The position numbers and the translations under genes are program-made. A DNA stretch of 5,431 nucleotides, taken from NCBI GenBank assembly GCA_905200265.1, contig CAJKJS010000120.1:1-5431 (forward strand), written 5' to 3'. The DNA comes from an uncultured Oscillospiraceae bacterium. GTDB lineage: Bacteria > Bacillota > Clostridia > Oscillospirales > Acutalibacteraceae. The notes beneath the pieces are model-generated. The model was not told the origin of the DNA. It saw nothing but the letters and a program-made list of their open reading frames with translations, and searched no databases. Of this stretch, positions 1-5,431 are shown one piece after another; the stretch's first letter is position 1, and each line of letters begins with the position of its first letter.

Positions 1-90
1 CTCTCTATAGGGGCCGCTGCCTTTGTTTTTATCCAAAAACCGGTGGAAACAAAACCCATGCTTGAAAGGCCTTTGGTGCCCGTTGTATAA
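1..90 (+). CDS. Possible C-terminal end of an upstream gene (partial, uncertain)
   Basis: Frame 1 is open from the window edge to a TAA at 88-90, giving 29 codons. The translation begins with a short hydrophobic run (GAAAFVFI, about residues 4-11) followed by a Lys/Pro/Glu-rich tail ending in ERPLVPVV. That could be the last membrane segment and cytoplasmic tail of a membrane protein, but 29 codons can stay open by chance. The proposed stop lies inside the -10 box of the maf promoter, which is possible in compact genomes but adds no support. I recognise no family. The other two + frames contain stops in this stretch; a short minus-strand frame (59 back to 1) is also open, so the evidence is weak. 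Confidence 0.25.
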   Translation, partial: LSIGAAAFVFIQKPVETKPMLERPLVPVV

Positions 91-91
91 T
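62..91 (+). promoter_or_regulatory. Sigma-A type promoter for maf and probably the downstream genes
   Basis: A -35 box TTGAAA (62-67; consensus TTGACA, 5 of 6) is followed by an 18-nt spacer and a perfect -10 box TATAAT (86-91). Transcription would start near 97-99, leaving an untranslated leader of about 40 nt before the maf start at 139. It is the only strong vegetative promoter I can see in the window, so it probably drives the gene cluster. A 10-bp palindrome, AAAGGCCTTT (65-74), overlaps the end of the -35 box and the spacer. Confidence 0.75.
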
Positions 92-123
92 GAAGAAAAA
101 CAAAACGTATGAGCTGTTTGATA

Positions 124-130
124 AAAGGAG
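124..130 (+). promoter_or_regulatory. Ribosome binding site that sets the maf start at 139
   Basis: AAAGGAG sits 8 nt before the ATG at 139. The in-frame ATG at 109 has no such site and would lie only about 11 nt from the predicted transcription start. The 139 start is therefore preferred, and it also matches where Maf proteins normally begin. Confidence 0.85.
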
Positions 131-138
131 AAACTGGT

Positions 139-729
139 ATGAACGAAACACCCATTTTGCTGGCCTCCGGTTCTCCCCGGCGGCGGGAACTGTTGCAGCT
201 GGGTGGGGTCCATTTTCAGGTCATGACCCGCCCCACCGATGAAACCCTGCCGGATTCGATTGCGCCGTGGGAAGCGGTCCTGTTTCTGGCCCGGCAGAAA
301 GGGCGCGCTGTGCGGGAAGCATGCCCCCATCAGGCTGTATTGTCGGCCGATACGGTGGTAGCGCTGGAAGGGCGCATTCTGGGAAAACCCCGGGACGAAC
401 AGCAGGCCGAACAGATGCTCTCCTTCTTGTCGGGAAAAACGCACCAGGTGTATACCGGGGTTTGCGTGTTCGACGGACAGCAGGAGCATGTGTTTTATGA
501 AAAAACCGATGTCACGTTTTGGCCCCTGACGGAAGAGGAAATCCGTGCCTATGTAAAAACCGGGGAACCCATGGACAAAGCCGGGGCTTACGGCATCCAG
601 GGGAAAGGCGCTTTACTGGTGGAACGCATTTGCGGCGATTACTTCAATGTGGTGGGGTTGCCCCTTTCCAAAACCGTGCGGCTGTTAAAACAGGTGGTGC
701 CCGCCTGCCTGCCGGACGAAGAACGCTGA
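139..729 (+). CDS. maf: Maf-type nucleoside triphosphate pyrophosphatase (dTTP/UTP type)
   Basis: A 196-aa cytoplasmic enzyme of the Maf/HAM1-like fold. The family hydrolyses nucleoside triphosphates, including modified pyrimidines, to monophosphate and pyrophosphate; it was first named for inhibiting septum formation when overexpressed. Visible motifs in order: ASGSPRRREL (residues 9-18, phosphate binding), SADTVV (69-74, catalytic acidic residue D71), GKPRD (82-86), SGKTHQVYTGV (98-108), EPMDKAGAYGIQG (143-155) and GDYFNVVGLPLS (166-177). The DKAGAYGIQG form matches YhdE/Maf dTTP/UTP pyrophosphatases rather than YceF-type m7GTP enzymes, which typically have a DCAG variant; this subtype call is from memory of the family. 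Length is normal and no motif is missing. The start at 139 is chosen over the ATG at 109 because of the ribosome binding site and family length. It is the first gene behind the promoter at 62-91 and is separated from yunB by 63 nt. In many Firmicutes maf sits beside mreBCD/minCD or radC; here it does not. Confidence 0.95.
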   Translation: MNETPILLASGSPRRRELLQLGGVHFQVMTRPTDETLPDSIAPWEAVLFLARQKGRAVREACPHQAVLSADTVVALEGRILGKPRDEQQAEQMLSFLSGKTHQVYTGVCVFDGQQEHVFYEKTDVTFWPLTEEEIRAYVKTGEPMDKAGAYGIQGKGALLVERICGDYFNVVGLPLSKTVRLLKQVVPACLPDEER

Positions 730-737
730 CGGGGGTT

Positions 738-766
738 TCACAAAAATTTTATCTTCTGCGTACCAT
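738..766 (+). promoter_or_regulatory. Candidate mother-cell sigma-E promoter for yunB (weak)
   Basis: TCACAAA (738-744) and CGTACCAT (759-766) are separated by 14 nt. They resemble the sigma-E elements known from Bacillus subtilis, approximately KMATATT and CATACAnT with 14-15 nt spacing; the -10 element matches at 6 of 8 positions, the -35 only loosely. Transcription would start near 773, about 20 nt before the yunB start codon, just upstream of its ribosome binding site. B. subtilis yunB is known to belong to the sigma-E regulon, which makes the position suggestive. The match is imperfect and could be chance. Confidence 0.25.
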
Positions 767-775
767 GGAGCAGAA
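754..775 (+). repeat. Small inverted repeat before yunB
   Basis: TTCTGC (754-759) and GCAGAA (770-775) form a 6-bp stem with a 10-nt loop that contains the palindrome CCATGG (763-768). The 3' arm ends directly before the yunB ribosome binding site. No T-run follows, so it is not an intrinsic terminator. It may form a small hairpin in read-through mRNA from the maf promoter, or mean nothing. Confidence 0.3.
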
Positions 776-786
776 AAGGCAGGTGA
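775..786 (+). promoter_or_regulatory. Ribosome binding site supporting the yunB GTG start
   Basis: AAAGGCAGGTGA contains AGGTGA, complementary to the 16S rRNA tail, with a further AGG just before it. The spacing from AGGTG to the GTG at 793 is 8 nt. The nearby ATG at 765 is in another frame and has no comparable site. Confidence 0.6.
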
Positions 787-792
787 CACAGG

Positions 793-1422
793 GTGCGCAG
801 AACATACCGCCGGCGTTTAAGCCGCAAGGGAAAGCTCCTGCTATTTTTGGTGGGGTTTCTCTGGTTCATCGGTTGGATTTTGGGTCGGCTGGGTCCCATG
901 GTGAAGGCCGCGGCCGAAACCGCCGCCGCCCGTCAGGTGGAGGAAGTTTTGCACGAAGCGGTGCAGGCGTATGCCCAGTGGGCCGGGGAAAACGACGGGT
1001 TTGTCGCCATCTCCCGGGGAGAAGAGGGGAATATCCTGTCATTGGAACAGGATACCGCCGCCATGGCCCAGGTGCAGAGCTTTGTCAGCAATTTTGTTCA
1101 GGAAAAACTCAGCGGCACCGGGGGCACGGTATGGGTGCCGGTGGGTAGTTTAACGGGAATCAGCCTACTTTATGGCTGCGGGCCGGGTATCCCCCTTTCC
1201 GTTACCACGGTGGGGTCATGCCAGGCTTCGTGTGACAGTACATTTTCCCAGGCGGGTGTAAACCAAACGCTGCATCGGGTGACACTGCAAGTCACGTGCC
1301 ACATCTGGGTGCAGTTACCCGGTTGGGGATTTTCCGAAGAATGGGAGGAAGAAATGGTGCTCAGCGAAACGGTGATCGTGGGGGAAGTTCCCTCGGCGCT
1401 GTTCACACAGGGAGCATCGTAA
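793..1422 (+). CDS. yunB: Sporulation protein YunB family
   Basis: A 209-aa protein with a very basic N-terminus (MRRTYRRRLSRKGK), one predicted transmembrane helix (about residues 14-32) and a C-terminal domain that should lie outside the membrane. The family is recognised from PVGSLTGISLLYGCGPGIPL (116-135), VGS at 140-142, AGVNQTLHRVTLQV (154-167) and the end motif SETVIVGEVP (191-200), which closely parallel the YunB pattern of an LTG segment, a GP-x-IP segment, a G-[IV]-NQT-x-HR segment and a VPV-x-E-T-[IV]-IVG-x-VP tail. YunB is required for full sporulation efficiency in Bacillus subtilis and is a mother-cell sigma-E gene there; its biochemical role is not settled. Start is GTG at 793, supported by the ribosome binding site and the basic-hydrophobic N-terminus. 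The outer domain carries four cysteines (C129, C143, C147, C169), which is unusual as far as I recall. It ends 22 nt before ligA. Confidence 0.9.
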   Translation: MRRTYRRRLSRKGKLLLFLVGFLWFIGWILGRLGPMVKAAAETAAARQVEEVLHEAVQAYAQWAGENDGFVAISRGEEGNILSLEQDTAAMAQVQSFVSNFVQEKLSGTGGTVWVPVGSLTGISLLYGCGPGIPLSVTTVGSCQASCDSTFSQAGVNQTLHRVTLQVTCHIWVQLPGWGFSEEWEEEMVLSETVIVGEVPSALFTQGAS

Positions 1423-1431
1423 TGAGGAAAG

Positions 1432-1439
1432 AAAGGAAG
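1432..1439 (+). promoter_or_regulatory. Ribosome binding site of ligA
   Basis: AAAGGAAG lies in the 22-nt gap between yunB and ligA, with 7 nt between its AAAGGA core and the ATG at 1445. The gap holds nothing else recognisable, consistent with co-transcription. Confidence 0.75.
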
Positions 1440-1444
1440 TTTCT

Positions 1445-3451
1445 ATGGAAAAGCAACAGGCCGCCGAAAGAATGCAGGCACTGCGGGAACAGATTCGGTA
1501 TCATAACGAGCAGTATTATGTATACGACGACCCGAAAATCGACGATTTTGCCTATGACAAATTGTACCGGGAACTGGAAAATCTGGAAGAGCAGTTCCCC
1601 GATCTGATCACAGACGATTCCCCCACCCGCACGGTGGGGGGGAAGGGGTATAATACCTTTGCCCCCGTGCGCCACAACGTACCTATGGAGAGTTTGCATG
1701 ATTCGTTCTCCGATGAGGAAATGCGGGACTTTGACCGCCGGGTGCGCGACGTGGTGCCCCATCCGCTGTATACCGTGGAACCGAAATTCGACGGGCTGTC
1801 GGTTTCGGTGGAATACCGGGACGGCGTGTTTTTCCGCGGTTCCACCCGGGGCGACGGCCAGGTGGGGGAAGATGTGACGGAAAACATCCGCACCATTCCC
1901 ACGGTGCCCAAAGTGCTCACCCGGCCGGTGCCGTATTTGGAAGTGCGGGGCGAAGTGTATATGTCCCACAAAGTGTTCCTCTCGCTGTGCGAAAAACAGG
2001 AATTGGAAGGAGAAAAACCGTTTAAAAACCCCCGCAATGCGGCCGCCGGTACCCTGCGGCAAAAGGATAGCCGCATCACCCGGCAGCGGCAGCTGGACAT
2101 GTTTGCGTTTAATGTGCAGCAGGTGGAAGGCGAAACGCTGCACGATCACGCGTCGTCGCTGGCTTTTTTGAAAGAGCTGGGCTTTATGGTGGCTCCCGAT
2201 AAAATTTGCCGCACCATGGACGAAGCCCTTTTGGAAATCCACCGCATTGGCGAAACCCGGGGCACGCTGCCCTATTCCATCGACGGGGCCGTGGTCAAGG
2301 TGAACGATTTTTCCCAGCGGGAACAGCTGGGCAGCACGGCGAAATTCCCCCGTTGGGCGGAAGCGTACAAGTACCCGCCGGAAGAAAAAGAAACCGTGAT
2401 TACCGATATTGAAATCCATGTAGGCCGCACCGGAGTGCTCACCCCCACCGGGGTATTTGAACCGGTCACGCTGGCCGGTACCACCGTCAGCCGTGCGACG
2501 CTGCACAATGAAGATTTTATCCGGGAAAAAGATTTGCGCATCGGCTCGAAAGTCATTTTGCGCAAAGCCGGGGAAATCATCCCCGAAGTGGTGCGTCTAG
2601 TCGAAAACCCCAGTGGCACCGTACCGTATGCCATGCCGAAAGTCTGCCCCTCCTGCGGCGAAACCGTATTCCGGGAAGAGGGCGAAGCGGCTACCCGGTG
2701 CCAAAACCCCGAATGTCCGGCGCAGCTTTTGCGTCACCTGATCCACTTTGCGTCCCGGGATGCCATGGATATCGACGGGCTGGGGCCGGCCGCCCTGGAG
2801 CAGATGATTGCAGCGGGCTTCCTGCATTCTCCGGCGGATCTATACCGCCTGCAAAAGGAAGACATTCTGTCCCTGGAACGCATGGGCGAAAAATCGGCAG
2901 CCAATTTGCTGGCGGCTTTAAATAAATCGAAACAGAATCCACTGAGCCGTCTGCTGTTTGCTTTGGGGATTCCCCATATTGGCGCGAAAGCCGCGAAGCT
3001 GCTCGCCCGGCACTTCCCCACGATGGATGCTCTGCAAGCCGCCTCAGCTGACGATATGGCGGCTATTGATGGGTTCGGCAGCGTGATGGCCGTTTCGGTC
3101 AGCGAATTTTTCTCCCTGCCCGGTACGGCCCATTTGATCGGGTCTTTGCGGGAGCTGGGGCTCAATATGGAAGAACCCTTGGAAGAAAAACCTGCCGGTG
3201 GCGTCGATTTGTCGGGGAAAACCTTTGTGCTTACCGGCACGTTGCCCACCTTAAAACGGCAGGAAGCTGCCGCCCTCATTGAAAAAGCGGGGGGCAAAGT
3301 CAGCGGTTCCGTTTCGAAAAAAACGTCCTATGTGGTGGCAGGGGAAGAAGCGGGCAGCAAACTCACCAAAGCCCAAACCCTGGGCATTCCGGTGCTGGAT
3401 GAAGCGGCGCTGCTTGCCATGTTGGCCCCCGAAGGAGGGGATACCCTGTGA
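1445..3451 (+). CDS. ligA: NAD+-dependent DNA ligase LigA
   Basis: A 668-aa DNA ligase (EC 6.5.1.2) that seals nicks in duplex DNA during replication and repair, using NAD+ to adenylate an active-site lysine. Full family architecture is visible. The N-terminal Ia domain has the HNEQYYVYDDPKIDDFAYD segment (20-38) that binds the NMN half of NAD+. In the nucleotidyltransferase domain the KxDG motif is EPKFDGLS with K114 as the adenylated lysine; STRGDGQVGEDVT (133-145), EVRGEVYM (166-173), NPRNAAAGTLRQ (195-206), SIDGAVVKV (278-286) and AYKYPPEE (307-314) follow. The OB fold starts around 318 (VGRTGVLTP, 326-334; ATLHNED, 351-357). A zinc finger uses C401, C404, C419 and C424. Helix-hairpin-helix repeats span about 440-580 (DIDGLGP, FALGIPHIGAKAA, IDGFG). 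A C-terminal BRCT domain spans about 585-665 (GKTFVLTGTL; VVAGEEAGSKLTKA). Length matches the family's 660-680 aa and every key residue is present. Its stop overlaps the next gene's start by 4 nt, suggesting translational coupling. Confidence 0.99.
   Translation: MEKQQAAERMQALREQIRYHNEQYYVYDDPKIDDFAYDKLYRELENLEEQFPDLITDDSPTRTVGGKGYNTFAPVRHNVPMESLHDSFSDEEMRDFDRRVRDVVPHPLYTVEPKFDGLSVSVEYRDGVFFRGSTRGDGQVGEDVTENIRTIPTVPKVLTRPVPYLEVRGEVYMSHKVFLSLCEKQELEGEKPFKNPRNAAAGTLRQKDSRITRQRQLDMFAFNVQQVEGETLHDHASSLAFLKELGFMVAPDKICRTMDEALLEIHRIGETRGTLPYSIDGAVVKVNDFSQREQLGSTAKFPRWAEAYKYPPEEKETVITDIEIHVGRTGVLTPTGVFEPVTLAGTTVSRATLHNEDFIREKDLRIGSKVILRKAGEIIPEVVRLVENPSGTVPYAMPKVCPSCGETVFREEGEAATRCQNPECPAQLLRHLIHFASRDAMDIDGLGPAALEQMIAAGFLHSPADLYRLQKEDILSLERMGEKSAANLLAALNKSKQNPLSRLLFALGIPHIGAKAAKLLARHFPTMDALQAASADDMAAIDGFGSVMAVSVSEFFSLPGTAHLIGSLRELGLNMEEPLEEKPAGGVDLSGKTFVLTGTLPTLKRQEAAALIEKAGGKVSGSVSKKTSYVVAGEEAGSKLTKAQTLGIPVLDEAALLAMLAPEGGDTL
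3432..3440 (+). promoter_or_regulatory. Strong ribosome binding site inside the end of ligA, supports the GTG start at 3448
   Basis: AAGGAGGGG, close to the ideal AAGGAGG, lies in the last ligA codons with 7 nt to the GTG at 3448. It fixes the start at the GTG overlapping the ligA stop (GTGA), which is exactly where alignment to TetM places the N-terminus. A nearby ATG at 3452 is in a different frame. Confidence 0.85.
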
Positions 3452-5400
3452 ATGTACGCACCCTGGGGGTGCTGGCCCACGTCGATGCGGGCAAGACCAC
3501 CCTGTGTGAACAGCTTTTGTGCCGGTGCGGCGCCATCCGCCAGGCGGGACGGGTGGATTACGGCAATAGTTTTCTGGATACCGACCCGCTGGAAAAGGCC
3601 CGGGGTGTTACGATTTACACCGGGGCCGCCCGGTTTTCCATACAGGGGAACCCCTTTGTGCTGCTGGATACGCCCGGCCACGTGGACTTTATGGCGGAAA
3701 TGGAGCGAACCCTGCCCGCTTTGGATGCGGCCGTTTTGGTGGTCAGCTGTGTGGAAGGGGTGCAAAACCACACCGAGACGGTGTTCCACTGTTTACAGGA
3801 ACAGGGGATTCCCACGCTGTTTTTCCTCAATAAAACAGACCGGGTGGGCGCGGACCCCCAAAGGGTGCTGGACGAAATCCAGACCCGCCTGACCCCCTGT
3901 GCGGCTTTTTGGGAGGAAGACTGGGTGCATGGCAAACTGGGGGAAGAGGCCGCCGGACTGGATGAATCGTTACTAGACGCGTACCTTACGGAAGATTTTT
4001 CCCCCGCTTTATGGCAAAAGGGCCTGAAGAGCTTATTTGCCGCCGGACAGATCTTTCCCTGTTTAACCGGCAGCGCATTGCAGGGGGAAGGGATTGACCC
4101 GTTACTCCGGGTACTGGCCGAGTGGGTGCCGGAACCGGTGCCCGACGCCAAGGCACTGGCCAGAGTTATCCGCATCCGCCGGGAAAAAAGCGGGGCACGC
4201 CGCACGATTTTGCGGGTTGTAGGGGAAGAAATCACCCCGCGGTGCCTGTTGGGGGGCGAAAAAACCGCCGATCTCATGCAGGTGCATGGGGACAAGCTCC
4301 TGCCGGTACAAAAAGCCACCTGTGGGGACCTTGTCGCCGTTTCCGGCTTGCAGCAAACCCGGCCCGGCCAGCTGCTCAGTGCCGAAACGGTGCTCGATAA
4401 CGGACCGGCACTGCACGAACCGCTGATGCAGAGCAGCTTACTGTATGATGACTCCCTTTCCTTCCAGGCGGTGTGGGATAATGTGTGTCTGCTCACGGAC
4501 GAAGATCCCCAGCTGCACGCGACGTTATCCACTAAAATCCAGCCGCCGGTGATCACCTTACATGTGGCCGGACGATTGCAGTTGGAAGTGTTGCAAGATG
4601 TGATGGAAAAGCGGTTTTCCATGCCGGTCCATTTTGGGCCCTGCCAGGTACTGTATAAAGAAACCATTACGGCGCCGGTGATGGGCTTTGGCCATTTTGA
4701 ACCGCTGCGCCATTACGCCGAAGTGCATTTGCGGTTATCCCCGGGCAAGCCGGGCAGCGGCATTCGCTTTGAAAGCGAGGTATCGGAAGACGTGCTCAGC
4801 CGTAACTGGCAGCGCCTGATCCGCACCCATGTATTCGAACGGGCCTATCCCGGTGCGCTGATGGGTGCGCCGGTAACCGATGTACAAGTGACGCTCACCG
4901 CCGGTAGGGCGCACGAAAAACACACCGAAGGCGGTGATTTCCGCCAGGCGGTGGGGCGGGCTATCCGGCAGGCGTTGTGTAAAGCGGCCAGGGACGGACA
5001 ATGCCAAATTTTAGAGCCCTGGGTGCGGTTCTGCGCCGTACTGGAGCCGACATATACCGGCCGTTTTCTGTCGGATCTCACGATGATGGGCGGCTGTATG
5101 GACGAAACCGGCGGGCAGGGGGAGAAAGCCTGTCTGGTTGGCCGGGCGCCGTTTGCAGCCTTGTCGGATTATGGCGAAACACTCACCCACTACACCCGTG
5201 GAACGGGCCGTCTGACTTTTTCGTTTAGCGGGTATGAACCCTGCCCCAATCAGCAGGCGGTGAAAGAAAAGCACCCCTATGATTGCCAGGCCGACCGGGA
5301 AAACCCAGCCGATTCCGTCTTTTGCAGCCATGGGGCCGGGTTCCTGGTTCCGTGGGAAGAGGCGGATTCCTATATGCATCTGCCGCTTGAAAACGTGTAA
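3448..5400 (+). CDS. TetM-like translational GTPase (EF-G/ribosomal protection family), probably not a tetracycline resistance gene
   Basis: A 650-aa homologue of EF-G and of TetM/TetO proteins, which bind the ribosome at the EF-G site and use GTP. All GTPase motifs are present: G1 AHVDAGKT (10-17), G2 RGVTI (52-56, T55), G3 DTPGHVD (74-80), G4 NKTD (128-131) and G5 GSA (208-210). Domain II (about 235-320), domain III (about 325-400, with HVAGRLQLEVLQDVM at 372-386), domain IV (about 401-525) and domain V (from about 526) follow in the usual order. In TetM the domain IV loop that displaces tetracycline has Tyr-Ser-Pro-Val; the aligned residues here are H489-E490-K491-H492 within AGRAHEKHTEGGDF, a loop I recall as a conserved form in chromosomal clostridial homologues. 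The tail also differs from TetM: GYEPC (595-599), YDC (611-613), ADSVFCSHGAGF (621-632) and a final MHL (643-645). The protein has 19 cysteines. It starts with GTG and overlaps ligA by 4 nt. Its role is uncertain: a translation rescue or EF-G-like factor is possible, and resistance cannot be fully excluded. Confidence 0.93.
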   Translation: MNVRTLGVLAHVDAGKTTLCEQLLCRCGAIRQAGRVDYGNSFLDTDPLEKARGVTIYTGAARFSIQGNPFVLLDTPGHVDFMAEMERTLPALDAAVLVVSCVEGVQNHTETVFHCLQEQGIPTLFFLNKTDRVGADPQRVLDEIQTRLTPCAAFWEEDWVHGKLGEEAAGLDESLLDAYLTEDFSPALWQKGLKSLFAAGQIFPCLTGSALQGEGIDPLLRVLAEWVPEPVPDAKALARVIRIRREKSGARRTILRVVGEEITPRCLLGGEKTADLMQVHGDKLLPVQKATCGDLVAVSGLQQTRPGQLLSAETVLDNGPALHEPLMQSSLLYDDSLSFQAVWDNVCLLTDEDPQLHATLSTKIQPPVITLHVAGRLQLEVLQDVMEKRFSMPVHFGPCQVLYKETITAPVMGFGHFEPLRHYAEVHLRLSPGKPGSGIRFESEVSEDVLSRNWQRLIRTHVFERAYPGALMGAPVTDVQVTLTAGRAHEKHTEGGDFRQAVGRAIRQALCKAARDGQCQILEPWVRFCAVLEPTYTGRFLSDLTMMGGCMDETGGQGEKACLVGRAPFAALSDYGETLTHYTRGTGRLTFSFSGYEPCPNQQAVKEKHPYDCQADRENPADSVFCSHGAGFLVPWEEADSYMHLPLENV

Positions 5401-5431
5401 ATGCAATATTTTGAAATAGATTTGTGTTATC
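5401..5431 (+). CDS. Possible start of a further gene (partial, truncated by the window)
   Basis: An ATG directly follows the stop of the GTPase gene (TAAATG) and stays open for the remaining 10 codons (MQYFEIDLCY, then cut). There is no convincing ribosome binding site before it, only GAAAA about 8 nt upstream. The stretch is clearly more AT-rich than the genes before it, so it could equally be non-coding. The family cannot be judged from 10 residues. Confidence 0.25.
   Translation, partial: MQYFEIDLCY

Noticed and set aside
25..40. Hairpin GTTTTT-ATCC-AAAAAC as a terminator of an upstream gene
   Set aside because: The stem is almost all A-T, six base pairs, and no T-run follows, so it would not act as an intrinsic terminator on the + strand.
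1..59. Minus-strand open frame starting with ATG at 59-57 and running off the window
   Set aside because: Only 19 codons and no good ribosome binding site; too short to support against the equally open + strand frame.
47..106. Direct repeat AAACAAAAC at 47-55 and 98-106
   Set aside because: Nine A-rich bases repeated twice in an AT-rich leader are expected by chance and match no known site.
109..138. Ten-codon N-terminal extension of maf from the ATG at 109
   Set aside because: No ribosome binding site before it, very near the predicted transcription start, and not part of normal Maf proteins; the site at 124-130 points to 139.
519..1148. 209-codon + strand frame bridging the end of maf and most of yunB
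   Set aside because: It runs out of frame through two recognised genes, is Gly/Arg-rich and has no ribosome binding site or family match.
1403..2506. Long open frame (367 codons) on the minus strand opposite ligA
   Set aside because: Its translation is a low-complexity Arg/His/Phe/Gly-rich string with no recognisable domain, and the + strand here is unmistakably ligA. Codon bias in GC-rich genes commonly leaves antisense frames open.
3615..4667. Long open frame (350 codons) on the minus strand opposite the GTPase gene
   Set aside because: Ser/Arg/Thr-rich translation without motifs, fully opposite a gene with all GTPase motifs in frame; a by-product of codon use.
3448..5400. Naming the last gene tetM or calling it a mobile resistance gene
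   Set aside because: The domain IV loop and tail differ from TetM, no transposon or integrase genes are visible, codon use matches the neighbours, and the gene is fused into the operon by an overlap with ligA.

Overview
The window reads like the chromosome of a moderately GC-rich, endospore-forming Firmicute, probably in Clostridia near the Oscillospirales/Ruminococcaceae. Three things point there: a YunB-type sporulation protein, purine-rich Gram-positive Shine-Dalgarno sites close to AAGGAGG, and a TetM-like translational GTPase whose distinctive C-terminal tail I recall from clostridial chromosomes. Codon use looks uniform across the four complete genes (GAA and AAA strongly preferred although the DNA is GC-rich), so nothing suggests recent transfer. 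The taxonomic placement is inference.

Layout: bases 1-108 hold a possible tail of an upstream reading frame (low confidence) and a good sigma-A promoter (TTGAAA, 18 nt, TATAAT). Four complete genes follow on the + strand: maf (139-729, dTTP/UTP-type nucleotide pyrophosphatase), yunB (793-1422, membrane-anchored sporulation protein), ligA (1445-3451, NAD+-dependent DNA ligase) and a TetM-like GTPase (3448-5400, 650 aa). The gaps are 63 nt, 22 nt and a 4-nt overlap. I see no intrinsic terminator between them, so they are likely one transcript, with a possible extra sporulation promoter just before yunB. The last 31 bases are AT-rich and may start another gene at 5401.

Functionally, maf removes unwanted or modified nucleotides, ligA seals nicks during replication and repair, yunB belongs to spore formation, and the last gene is a ribosome-binding GTPase of the ribosomal-protection family. 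The last gene is the most interesting. It keeps all GTPase motifs but lacks the domain IV loop residues TetM uses against tetracycline, and it has a Cys/His-containing C-terminal extension, so it is probably a chromosomal translation factor of unsettled role and not a resistance gene. I found no RNA genes, CRISPR, insertion sequences or phage genes. Apart from this GTPase subfamily, the window looks like ordinary core genome.
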